Shown: piece after piece, positions 33,815 to 44,798 of the stretch
Layout: each line of letters starts with the position of its first letter
Numbering within the stretch: position 1 is the first letter of the stretch
From: Rhexocercosporidium sp. MPI-PUGE-AT-0058
Taxonomy: Eukaryota > Ascomycota > Leotiomycetes > Helotiales
Assembly: GCA_020746875.1 (NCBI GenBank)
Contig: JAGTJL010000014.1
Location: 1,364,001 to 1,428,000 of the forward strand
DNA: 64,000 bases
Direction of reading: 5' to 3'
Program-made: the position numbers and the translations under genes
Notes under the pieces: model-generated
What the model was told of the DNA's origin: nothing
Databases searched by the model: none
Seen by the model: the letters and a program-made list of their open reading frames with translations, nothing else

Positions 33815-35715
33815 ATTTGCGAAATAGGAATATGAGTTGATCCAGAAGTCCCCCTGAAGTATGTAGATGAAGGAGAAATCCCTCGCTCAACCGGACGTCA
33901 AAAGTAATATACTTTAAAGTCTTGGCCGGGGACCCCGCAAAATGCAAAATCAGACCAGGAAAACAATGATGAACACCACCAAAGAGCACTCAATGCTTCC
34001 CTAAACACGATGCTGCAAGACAATGACCGGAATGATCCTCCGCTCCGAATGTACAATACAAAGGAAATACCAGATTAAGATCCGGGTGATGGGTGATGGC
34101 GATGCTGAAGAATCGACGGGCGAGAATTTGTTGGTGAGGAGGTGCTTGGCCCAATAGTGATCGAGATTTTGGAAAATTTGGTCGAGATCACGTGGTGGTG
34201 GCGATAGTTGCTAATGACTCGTAGCGAGGCTTCGTTTGCCGTTTGGCGAGTTGGGAATGAGTTGTGCGGCTGCAGATATATTAAAATATGTAGTTTTTGA
34301 TAGTTTGTTATCTTTTCAAATCAAATCATTCCTCAGATCCCTTGGGCCTTTTCTTGATCATTTCAGCTTCGCGGCTGAGGACACTTCATTGTACTCGCTA
34401 CCCCTCGCTTGGCATGTTTGAGAGACCAACATCAGCAAGACCACGCCTATGAACTCCCACAGCTAACGAGCAGAGAATCTGCTTTTCAAGACAACACGAA
34501 CTCTGCTAGTTGCATCTATTGTATCTTTTCTATGTTCCAGAATCTTAGTGGAAAAATATTAGGTTTACGGGCTATGGTCTTGGTGCAGTACGGTAAGACA
34601 TGAAACACCCCGCTTCCAACTTTATCGCCGCACGGAACCTCAGCTAGGATTTTGATGACGAGGTCTAAAAATATCAGCTGCGGATTATTTACCTGTTTCT
34701 AGGGACTTATATGGGAACTTGACTCGAGCAATGGATTGATAAGGGCAGCCTCCGATATTGTGGGATAGCCTCTGAACGTACTTCAAATCCACAGTCAAGT
34801 GAGCCCGCCGACTTGTAATCACAGCATTAAAACCAATGACTTAAGATCACTTGGCATTAAGCAAGATCTCCTTCCCTCTATCTCTCCCCCGAGTCCCCCA
34901 TACGTTCATCATTAAAACAAGTTGTCTCTTCCAATTCCCAAACAAGCACGTCCAAGCCCCAGTAAAACCAAGTTCAGGGTCCAGCGAGAAACCCGGCGTG
35001 CCGGGGATTAGCCGTCAACTCTATCTCCATCTCCATCTCCATCTCCACCTCCGCTTGCTCCTTGTCAATAATATGTAGCGCTACCTAAAAGTCGTCTGGG
35101 ATGTACAGACCTACATGGATTGAAGAGATGGGCAAAGTCAAATTGGTGATCTAGATTGAAGTCTTATGTGGGATTCAGGGTGGAGATGGGATCGAGGGTT
35201 GAGAGGGTCTGGGGATTATGCTTGTGAGATAGTGAAGGGAGATTGGGAAGGGGTTGGAGGAATGTTTTGGTGGACGTGTTAATGTGGTGATTGAAGCATG
35301 TGTTGGAACGAGTTGGAAGTCTCTGTATTAGCTGTATGGTAGTGATAAGTCAATGTGCGATCAGAATCGGGAAGGCTACAACAGTTGATGTCGACAACGA
35401 CTATGTTATATCAAGGACAATCACGTTCATATGCAGAAAAGGAACAGTTTTCATATGAAGTGAGGAGTCATCATTTTAAATGACTGAGGAATAATAGCGC
35501 CACGCTGGCTATCCTTCCATCAAAAAGCGCTCAAGCGCTCATCTCATGCGCCTAATCCATATCCCAAACGCCTTAGCTGTTGCGTTCCAAACATATATAC
35601 AGTTGATACACCGTTATCCTATATTCCCCTGCCCATCAACAAATTGAAGCCAGCGTCATGCCGACGTGTACTGTGATGAGGTTTGTCTTCATCCATCTCC
35701 AACACTTCATGAGGA
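33815..35715. other. 1.9 kb intergenic region with a microsatellite
   Basis: No gene is supported. At 35023-35052 the hexamer ATCTCC is repeated four times plus a variant (ACCTCC). It is otherwise unremarkable. Confidence 0.4.
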
Positions 35716-35958
35716 TTAGTTGCTGTCCATACTCGAGATGCTCCCCTGCTGATCTAATCTTCCGTGTGCGTTTGTACCCTCGGCGTTGGCGCTTCTCCTC
35801 CTTGCTGAGCGCGAGGCGGCTTCCATTTGCTTCTTGGTATGTTGGTGCATCTCGCGAGTGTACGCTGAGAGTGTAAGGGAGGGATCCATCTCGAATTCTT
35901 CGGCTGGAGAGGATGAGAAGTGAGATTGAGACTGAGGTTGAGCGTATGTGGAAGACAT
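35716..35958 (-). CDS. small polar protein, 80 aa
   Basis: Single-exon frame from ATG to TAA. The product is Ser/Gln-rich at the start (MSSTYAQPQSQSHFSSSP). It then has a likely amphipathic helix, SLTLSAYTREMHQHTKKQMEAASRSARRR, and a Ser-rich tail. There is no signal peptide. The helical core reminds me of small fungal-specific proteins of unknown function, but I cannot name the family. Confidence 0.45.
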   Translation of the reverse strand: MSSTYAQPQSQSHFSSSPAEEFEMDPSLTLSAYTREMHQHTKKQMEAASRSARRRSANAEGTNAHGRLDQQGSISSMDSN

Positions 35959-38900
35959 CGTAAAATGAGTTTGATGGATTTAGAGGTGGTTGATTTGCTT
36001 GGAGTTGCTTGGTATTGCTGGGATATATGGGATATGATTTTGTTTGTTGATGGAAGATGAGACGAAGTCAGGTACCGATCGATGGCTATGCAGGAGTGAA
36101 TTTGGGGTTGGATATCATGCTGAGAAATGGCGAAGTCTCTGAACATATATATGAAAGCAAGCAGGACTGCTCGAGTCCTACTCGAACAAAACGCCATGGA
36201 GCGAGTGTGCCTAACTAACGGTTGACTATTTGGACCCCTACGCTACGTGCCAGTGGCCACCCCATGTTTCTTGAGCCCGTTCTCGTAGGGATCCTCATCC
36301 TGCTTGACCTCTCGATCGCAACATCCATGTACTCGTCGTCATCATCATCCAATTAACGGCCCGTTTGAAAGTAGTAGACTTCGGCGCTGGCGGGTGCTGG
36401 ATGGATGGGGCAAGACCCTGCAGATCATGACTGTGAAGCGGCGTCACAAGCGATGTCATTCGGTGGCGGGATCCTGGTCCCCTTTCCAACAAACCACAAC
36501 GCCAGAGAGCATGAAAAATGGAGATTGTCCGCCGCTAAAAACAAGTTGTACATGATGAGAGACGCTAGCAACTATTTGAAGGCTTGGCCTCGAAAGCCAA
36601 TCCATGATGTTGAGGCTGTTTTTCTGGTAACCGTGCCCTACAATATCCCTGAGATGGGGAATGTTTTCTCCAGGCCCGGAATACTGTGTTGACATGATTC
36701 ATTGTTTTAAACTCTATTTTGCGCGCGTGAGGCATTGAAGTAGGCACACCATGGCAAGTCATGGTCTATCCACTTCACCATGCGTGTCGAACTACTGCGA
36801 ACTTGTGCGGTGACTCGAGACTTAGGAGCAGCTGCTCGGAAAGTAGCCATCGATAGCCACTTGGACTTGCAGAAAACCGTTATGAGAGGTCGTGAGACGG
36901 GCATTCCTCAGAGGCAAAGATCAACATACAGAATCCCTAGAAAATTGTCCATGCCGCGGCTATCAGCTCAATGGACCACATAATTCGTGATCGACATTGC
37001 TGTTGCTCAAAACGAAATGTGCAAATCCCCAACGCTCGTTGCAGTATCTCACTCCCGACCCGGAAAGGCTGGGATGTAGGAGACCTGATCCCGAGGGACG
37101 ACGGCTGGGAGGCGCATCTGATATCATAAAGCAGACAATGACAGGGAAATTCTACCAGGATTGCAAACTTACCATAGGATTCCCCCAGGATACAATCCTA
37201 TCAACCTGCTACTCTATTATTCAACAGACTGAAAATGGGTCTTCACGAGGTTATCTGACGGACCAAGAAACCTTCTTTCCCTTGTAGCAGCCCATTTTCG
37301 GTCCGTTGAGTAAACGGAGTAACATGGAATACAAGAGTGCATATTACCAGGAGTTGGTCCAAGTCTCCCAGGTTTGAGTCCTACTTTTGAAAATTAAGAA
37401 ACAGGTGGGGCTGAAGCCAGACTTGCTAGCGCAGAATAATATGGCACGATTAAAAACAACATGCGACCGCGATCACGAGTAGTACCATGCTACTCTGTTT
37501 CTGACGATGTTTGACGGGAAGCAAAGGAGGCGGAAGGAGGAATTGGATACAAGTGGCTTCCGGGGTAAAGGGAATCCAGGTTCTCCTGATGTCGGCCAAG
37601 CGTCTTCCCCTCTGTGGCATTTCATCATCGTCCACTTTAATTGCTAAGCGAACCAAACAAAGCTGGATCGCAGAGACAAGGCGCAAAACCCGTGTAGATC
37701 TGGGCAGCGTCCAAGTATGTCCAAGTAAACAACACCAAAGCTTGCACAACAGAAAAGAGGTGGTTGAATTGAGTGAATTGGACGAGGTGGTGTGTTCGAA
37801 TGTCAGCTGTTGTTTATTGCGCACGGTACGGCAGGGCAGGTTCCATGATGCATCACCGCATGAGGACGGGACGAGGTTGGAATGCAACATCAACAACCAG
37901 ATAAGGCTCGAGTGATCCTTCAATCCTCACGGCTCTTTGTTCCAGCCCCAATTATCCGATACCCTTCCATACTTGACGTCGGACGCATGTCATGGCGACG
38001 TCAAGACTGCAACTCTGGCAGAGGGAGGCTGTGAGACAGTGAGGCTGCGAGACTGCACTCAGGCTCAGGGACGTTTTGCTCCGGATTAAAGTACATGGGG
38101 AACAGTTCCACTTCAAGACTAAATCTCCAGCCTTGAGTCTGTCCCTGCGGCAGTCGTCAATTTGCTGTGTGTTTGGCTATTCGTTGCTTCCTTTCGTATA
38201 ATGTTGCTGTAGGAGATCCATATTACTTACTGCTTTGATTTCATCAGTGGACCAATTTGTCATTTCTTTCTGCCGGTTGAACGCAAATCTCTGCCTTTAA
38301 ATCGGTCTCGACTGTGGCCTGTGGACCTTCACAGGATGATCTGTTGTCTATTCGATTGTTTACATGCTTGTCGTGGTGTGTTTTGCATCGGTCTCTGCTT
38401 TCCCTGCTGAATATGTGGCCTTTTTGGCGCCGGGCGCATGGCCCGAAATGATCTCACGATGAGGTCTTCGTCTCGCCGTGCTCCTGCGGCTGAAAGGCAA
38501 ACACACATATGTACATCATCTCTCTTGGAGCTTACAGTCATTGCATCGACGATAGATCAGCAGGACGATACGGATGGTCCCCATTGATTCCTTCATGATC
38601 CAGACGTTCCAGACGCCCCCTATCCCATGGACTTCCTCATGATTCAGACGTTCCAGACGCGCTGATAGACGGTCCGATGTGACTCTAATTCTCTAAGAGA
38701 CTCGGAAAGAACACTTAAATCTTACTAGTCATCGAAAATGTATTTATTCTACCGAAATGGAACGAGGTTCGAGTCCCATTCCCGCACATCTAATCTCGGC
38801 CTAGTATGTGAGGTAGGGGGCGAGTATGAGGTCACCCGCCACTAGCGAGGCTGGACTACAAGGCTGACATCTTCTCATTTGCTCTTTAATTTAGACTCTC

Positions 38901-40692
38901 AATTCATCCATTTCAAAAATATCCTTTCATCATGCATGAGGCTGGGCTTTGAATAGAGCAATGCGTCGGGTTGCTGCATCTCCACGAATTGAGTGTGACA
39001 TAAGTGACGTCGTCCTCGCTTAATCCCAGCTCTTCCTGCTCGTGTGTGTGCCTTCCCTGGGACATCCAGCTAGCCATTCTTCTCCTAGGAATGAATGTGC
39101 GCACCCGAAATCTTTATGATGATTGCTTAAGAAGTATGCCTGCTTATCATTTCGCTTTCTCTACTTCAGTAGTACAACCTGGCTTTTTTTTCGTTCGGAT
39201 CACTGGTACAGGTACCTGTACGTCTACTAGCGATAGTATGAAAGCAAATGTTTGTCTGCAATGGATAACTGACTGAAAAAATGGCCATCAATCAATTTAA
39301 CGCGCTCTCACTGTCGCCTCCAGCTTCCGCCCGGCTTTCAAAGTATGAGCAAACAATATTGCAGACCTCCAGCATACACACAAGCTCCAAGATTGTTCTT
39401 TTCCTGCACCTTCGTGCACACCAAATGAGTAGACCGCTGACCCCTCTCTTCTGCTAACAATGAAGCCTTCTTCCCTTTCAATTTAACTCTCATCCCGAGG
39501 ACATAAGCAACATAGTGTACTGACCTCACCTCAACTCCTATTCTCAACAAATCCGTAATCTGGAGCTCGTCATCAAGATTTTCATCAACCTCTCAGACAT
39601 CCATCCCCAAGCTCGCAGATCGCACTTCTTACCCCGCCTGGCGCATCAGCATGCAAGCACTCTTCCTCAACGACCTCAGCACCACCAACGTCGCTCCGCC
39701 CGATCGACCCAACCAACTCAACCCACGGAATCCACATAATCCACCCAGTTATCCTAACAAACCCAATCAACTTCCCGTCTCGCACCCCCATACCAACCCC
39801 TCTACAATCTTGCAATCACTCCATACTCCAACCCCAGGTCTCCTACGACGATCCAAGACGACACTAAGACGAAGAATAGCAAGGCTGTGGCGTGGATGAT
39901 CCTCACCATGGACGCGGATCTTGTAGCTAGGGTTCTGGCGGACTTTGCGAAGGAGGGCGAGGGCGAGAGTGTGGATAGAAAGGGTGCGGTACCTATGGAG
40001 GATATGAATGCTTGGAACTTTTGATTTCCTTTGCAAGAGACGATGACGGCGAGGGAGGGTTGATATACGATGGGATGCAGAAGAACTGCTCGGCATTTTG
40101 GATGGATGTTTGCCCGAAACCCCATTACTCCCGGAAACTTTTGTTGATTTGATCGGCGCCTTGTACGTACGTTCAAATTCTGCCTCTGCTGCTTATGTTT
40201 GCCATGTTCCAACTCGACTGTTACTACTTGAGATTTCAAATATCAATGAGGTCTTGTTAAGCGAGCTTCTGCTGAGACCTGGCTATCCCGTAGTTTCAAG
40301 CGTGCTGTCAAATTAAATGGCGTACGTGAATAGTGATACTAGCTCCAATCGGCTATCATGGAGAATCTAGGTGGCCTGAAATGTGCGAACTCCTGGGCAC
40401 ATTGCATGAAGGCGAAAGAAGCGAACTGATGAACTGTGAATCTCTGACATTGAGAACACCAACTGCTGTCTCTTAAATCAACTAGATCGAACGGGGCGCA
40501 GTATGATACTCTGGATTTCTTCATTAAAACTGTCCTTCCAAGTAAAGACAGCCTTTCAAGCAAAGACCGTCACCATTACAACCTGTCATCCTCCGTAGCA
40601 GCCTCTACATACCCACTCCTATCCTCACTGACATACGGCGGTCTAGCATTGACACATCAGCCAAATTTCCTACTCACCTGGAAACAACTAAC
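35959..40692. other. 4.7 kb stretch without a supportable gene
   Basis: Several 60-150 codon frames overlap on both strands but show no family, no consistent splicing and no long open frame. A short near-perfect direct duplication lies at 38590-38660. At 39802-39906 a 35-codon minus frame starts with a signal-peptide-like segment (TALLFFVLVSSWIVVGD), but I could not extend it by splicing. The region may hold RNA genes, decayed genes or long regulatory sequence. Confidence 0.35.
38590..38660 (+). repeat. 26-bp direct duplication
   Basis: CAGACGTTCCAGACGC with its upstream neighbour (CTTCATGATC / CCTCATGATT) occurs twice, 44 bp apart, with two mismatches. It looks like a short local duplication; no function is implied. 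Confidence 0.7.
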
Positions 40693-41547
40693 CTACCTCG
40701 CAACATTCCTCGCTGCCACAATTACCCCCGTACCAACGGCGTACAACCCCAAAAGACTACTCCAGCCCGTCTCTCCAATGCCCCTCTGCCCGACCGCAAG
40801 CGCAAGCAAATCATAAACAAGACACCCACCAAAAATCCAATCACTGCACCCCGCCAACGCGGCAAACCCTACACCTGTCACGACCTTAACAGCGAGATTC
40901 GGGCCCTGGTGATCGAAATAAGCTACCGAGCCGTTATGCAACAGGTCGAGGACGCCAATGCCCGCGAAGGTCTTGGAGACGATGTGTGTTAGGACTGAGG
41001 AGGTTGAGCGCGTGTTCATGGGTGGGAGACGCGTGAAGATATAAGTTAGTTGGGTTAGGGAGTTGATAAGGACGAAGATGTTGGCTGTTTTCAGGGCGGA
41101 GGAGTTCCAGAATATCATCCATGCTGGTTGTAGATTAAGTTAGTCACCTGAGTCAAATCATGTCAAAGAAACCTCATCCCACCCATAATTGTATATTGGT
41201 GATGATTTTGTTTCTCTGTTAAGGAGGTGGAATAACTCACAAGCGATACACAGATTACCCACCGCGTAATACGGCACGAAATCCGTCATGATAGCCACCT
41301 CCTTCTTCTCATTTGCGCTCTTACTGGTATCCAGCTTCCACAGTCGATACAGCCAGGCCAGCTGGAACAATTGCTGCGGGAAAAAAAAACCGGCGATGAA
41401 ATACGGTTGGGGAGACCAGAATGAGAGATTCGCGTCGTGGATGTCTTTCATGTTTGGGGTCGCTAGCATGCCGTATTGCTGGGCTGCGAAATCGATCGCG
41501 AAGGAGAGGGGGGCGACCCAGCGGGCGGTAGAGTGTGTGATTCCCAT
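40693..41547 (-). CDS. polytopic membrane protein of unknown function
   Basis: Two exons, 41241-41547 and 40693-41123, joined across a 117-nt intron (GTGAGT...CAG), give 245 aa. Six or seven hydrophobic helices are visible, starting with the QQYGMLATPNMK / FWSPQPYFIAGFFFPQQLFQLAWLY region, then YYAVGNLCIASWMIFWN, LINSLTQLTYIFTRLPP and two more. There is no catalytic motif. It fits a fungal membrane family that may be the one known as DUF1774; I am not sure. Membrane location is a safe inference, the role is not. Confidence 0.7.
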
Positions 41548-42019
41548 TTTTGAGGGCTGCTGATGAAATTTGTTGTACAGGAATGAGTATCTTGGGAGTT
41601 TTGCTATTTTTGTTCAATTATTCCGTGGGTAATATGGAGAAGGTTGAGCTTCATATGTACCTTCTGGCGAGGCTGACAGACGAACAAAGTACTGCAGGTA
41701 AGTCATGATGTCAACACTTTCGCGGGGCTGGACTTCTTGTCACACCGACGTCCGAGTATGAAAATGTGTTCCTATTCCCAGCCCAGTCAGTAGCAACCAG
41801 AACCAACTCATTCCCTATCTTGAAAATGATCAACTTTAGAACAACTATCTTCATTTATGCGAACACAAAATATTTTGGTCCCAAATTTGTCACGTGTCGA
41901 CCCCCTGCCTTCGAAGCGAGGAAGCGAGAGTTCTTTGTTGATCCTGCTGGGATAATAGATGGCAGATATTCTGAATAATAGTGCTACGGGCTTGGCTATG
42001 TAATCTTTTGGGAATTCCA
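41548..42019. other. intergenic
   Basis: Spacer between the membrane protein start and the 3' end of the MFS gene. No supportable feature was seen. Confidence 0.4.
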
Positions 42020-43896
42020 TCACTCCTTATGCTCTACCATAGTGTCTCCTTTCTCAGCATCATCGATGCGCGGGAAAAGGTGCCTGTCAGCACCAGGGAC
42101 ACCAAACAACGCATCCATATCCTCAAGCGACAATCCCTTGGTTTCCGGGACAAAGAAATAAACAAACGGCACCGCCAAAGCCATGCACGACCCAAACACG
42201 AAGTATGTGCCGTATCCGATATTAGTTAGCATATACGGCACGCTCCGAGCGATGACAAAGTTCAGCAGCCAGTGGGTTGCGGTGCAGATTGCTACGCAGA
42301 GACTGCGGATGCGGAGACTATGGATTGTTAGTTTAGCTACTGTACTCAAGAAGGCATAAAGTGCTGAATACAGAGGTAGAGTAGACTTACGGGAAGATCT
42401 CGCTGCAGTAGATCCATGGAATTCCAGCCCACGAGAGACAGAATGCAACGGCGAAGACGTAGACCATGACAGCCGCACCGTACCCGCTAGCAGTAACGCC
42501 TGCGGGTTGGGCGTGGGCTGAGATCGGGTTGTGTTTCACGATGCCACCGATGGAGAACATGGCAACAGCCTAGAGCCACTTTGTCAGAATGGCAATGTTC
42601 GATATTCTTTGGATATTACTTACTGCGAGCGCACTTCCTACAATGAGTAGATTGGTTCGACCGAATCTATCCACGATCCAGTACATGGTGATGGAGATTG
42701 CAATTAAGCGTACTATGCCATACACTCCGGTGGAAATGAGGCCCGTATTGGAGCCGGTCAGACCAATGGATTTGAATATGCGAGGGGAGTAGTACTATAA
42801 CTATTAGCAAATATTCTTCTGTCTCTTCGTCCCAGGTTGGTTGTGGAGTACTTACATTGATCGCGTTACTTCCAGCCATTTGCATAAAGATAAAAATGAG
42901 AACACCGATAGTAATCCGATTCCTATTCCCAGGCATAGCCATCTCGCGGAACTCCGCAATGAGCCCCTTCCCATGCGTAGCAAGTCTCTCCTGATCAATC
43001 TGATCCATGACACGGTAGATCTCCTCGGCGACATATTCATGATCTTCCGGCAGATTCCTAAGCTTCGCCAGAGCAGCAACAGCTTCATCGCGGCCCTTGA
43101 AGCGAGCGATCCACCTGGGTGACTCGGGAAGGAAGAACATCCCAAGGACGAGAAGACCACCTGGGATGAGCTGGATGGCAAAGGGGATCCGCCATTGTGT
43201 TGAAGTTGCTGCGACGTTCTTGGTTACTCCGTAGTTGATCCAGAAGCCAATGCATGTCCCGATTTGGACTCCCATCTCGTAGATACCGACGAGACGACCG
43301 CGGATTGACGGTGGGGAGATCTCGGCGACGTACAGGGGGACGAGCATGCTTGCGGCTCCGACACCCTAGGTGCGAACATTAATATCTATGCTTTATGTTC
43401 TGATCAGACTAGGTTAGCTACTTACAAGTCCACCAACTGCTCTACCGACGAACATCGCTGCAGTGCTACCGAATGAAAGCGTCTGGACGAGGGATCCAAG
43501 AGTAAACACAACTCCAGTAATCATCAACGTAACTCTTCTCCCCAACTTGTCGCCCAAGGGAGCAGCGATCAGGGAACCAAAGAAGCATCCTGCTTGGAGC
43601 AGCGACACGATATTTGCCGCGAAGGCATCTGACTTTGAGGCTGAGGCGCCTTTGAGTCCGAAATCCCTTGAATGGTGTCAGTGTTCAATTCTCTTGAATA
43701 GTGATCGGTGGCAGCGAGGTTCAAGTAATTACCTGATGAATGGTTTGAGAGTAATAGCGGTCCCGATGAAAGCTAAATCATATCCAAACATGAACGCTCC
43801 CATCGACGACACTATAGCAAGGATATAGACGCGCCAGTTGTAGATCTCCTTTGGCGCCGCGACCGTCAGGTCGGAGGACTTGAAAGCAGCTTTCAT
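42020..43896 (-). CDS. MFS sugar-porter family permease (quinate/sugar type)
   Basis: Six exons join in frame: 43733-43896, 43426-43666, 42856-43365, 42624-42794, 42391-42569 and 42020-42317, giving 520 aa with 12 predicted helices. Sugar-porter signatures are intact: GDKLGRR between TM2 and TM3, the [13 protein letters not shown] stretch, PESPRW before the central loop, DRFGR, and PETKG at the end of TM12. Overall it is closest in feel to Qa-y/QutD quinate permeases and related hexose carriers, which import quinate or sugars by proton symport. The exact substrate is not readable. The five introns are 54-73 nt. Confidence 0.9.
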
Positions 43897-44798
43897 ATTG
43901 ACAGGGGTTTTCCGGGAAACGCCCTATTGTTGTTTTTTTTTTTTTTTTTTGGAAGAGGATTGTAACTGGTTGATTTTGAGACTCAGGACTTGGCTGTAAA
44001 GATGGCTTTCCTTGTCGAGGCTTGTTTTATCTTGGTCCCAAGAAGCCAAGAGGCCTCTGGTATATATATTTTTCAAAGTTCTCATGACAGGTCGGGGTCT
44101 CCGCAAATCCGGGGAGGATGGTCTAGAGTTCGGAGGACGAAAATGGGGGGTTTGCGGGGCTATTCGACGGGTTGGTCCTGGAAATGCTCGTCCTTCCACG
44201 GCAAGAGAGGTTCCGTGGATACCAACGATCCCGTTGGTAAGGTACACACCACATACCTCAACCTGACTGGATCCAGGGCACCATTCTGAGCGCGGCTCGA
44301 AAGAAAAAAACACGAGCAGAAAATCAAAAAAAAACACGGCCTGCTCACCCTTGCTTGCGCAACGCGTTGTACTTTCCGCGGGAATTCTACAGCCCGGTAC
44401 AAATTGCCATCGTGAGAGTCCCTACACAAGTTCTGTATAATATTCGCTTACATTAGCTTACTGTGGTAATTTGCCATGGCAATAGCTTTCCATGGTCCCT
44501 GCCATGCCGATGCCCTTCTCATAACGATGGGGGCGAATCCCAAATGATCGCAACAAAAAACCCCAGGAAGCAATTCAGAACCTGCAAGGGCATCAACACA
44601 GTACAGTACGTAAAAGTCTCGTTGAGTTGATTCCCTACGCACAATGACACCATCCGCCATCCACCGATCATCGTCAATGACTACTTTTCTACCACCCAAA
44701 CCCTCAAAGACACTTCAAAGAGAACTCCATACCAATCCAGTTCCACGCTTTACCAAGGTATCTCAACAATCGCCGTATTCACCAATATCAAACCCTAC
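43897..44798. other. MFS gene upstream region and Het-C 3' flank
   Basis: Contains an 18-base T run at 43933-43950 (A run on the MFS coding strand), 36 bp upstream of the MFS start. Poly(dA:dT) tracts exclude nucleosomes in fungal promoters, so it may be a promoter element. No gene is supported here. Confidence 0.45.
43933..43950. promoter_or_regulatory. 18-bp poly(dA:dT) tract upstream of MFS gene
   Basis: Uninterrupted run of 18 T on the plus strand, 36 bp before the MFS start codon. It probably lies in the 5' UTR or core promoter. Confidence 0.4.

Noticed and set aside
37220..37310. Inverted repeat arms (GAAAATGGG/CCCATTTTC and ACGGACC/GGTCCGT)
   Set aside because: The arms are short and do not nest into one hairpin; no target-site duplication. 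Not enough for a mobile element call.
38755..38790. tRNA-like B box (GGTTCGAGTCC)
   Set aside because: The flanking bases do not pair into a T stem, and no A box or acceptor stem is found upstream. It is a chance match or a very old relic.
39585..40239. Possible small secreted protein on the minus strand
   Set aside because: A signal-peptide-like segment is present, but the frame stops after 35 codons and no splice gives a sensible continuation.
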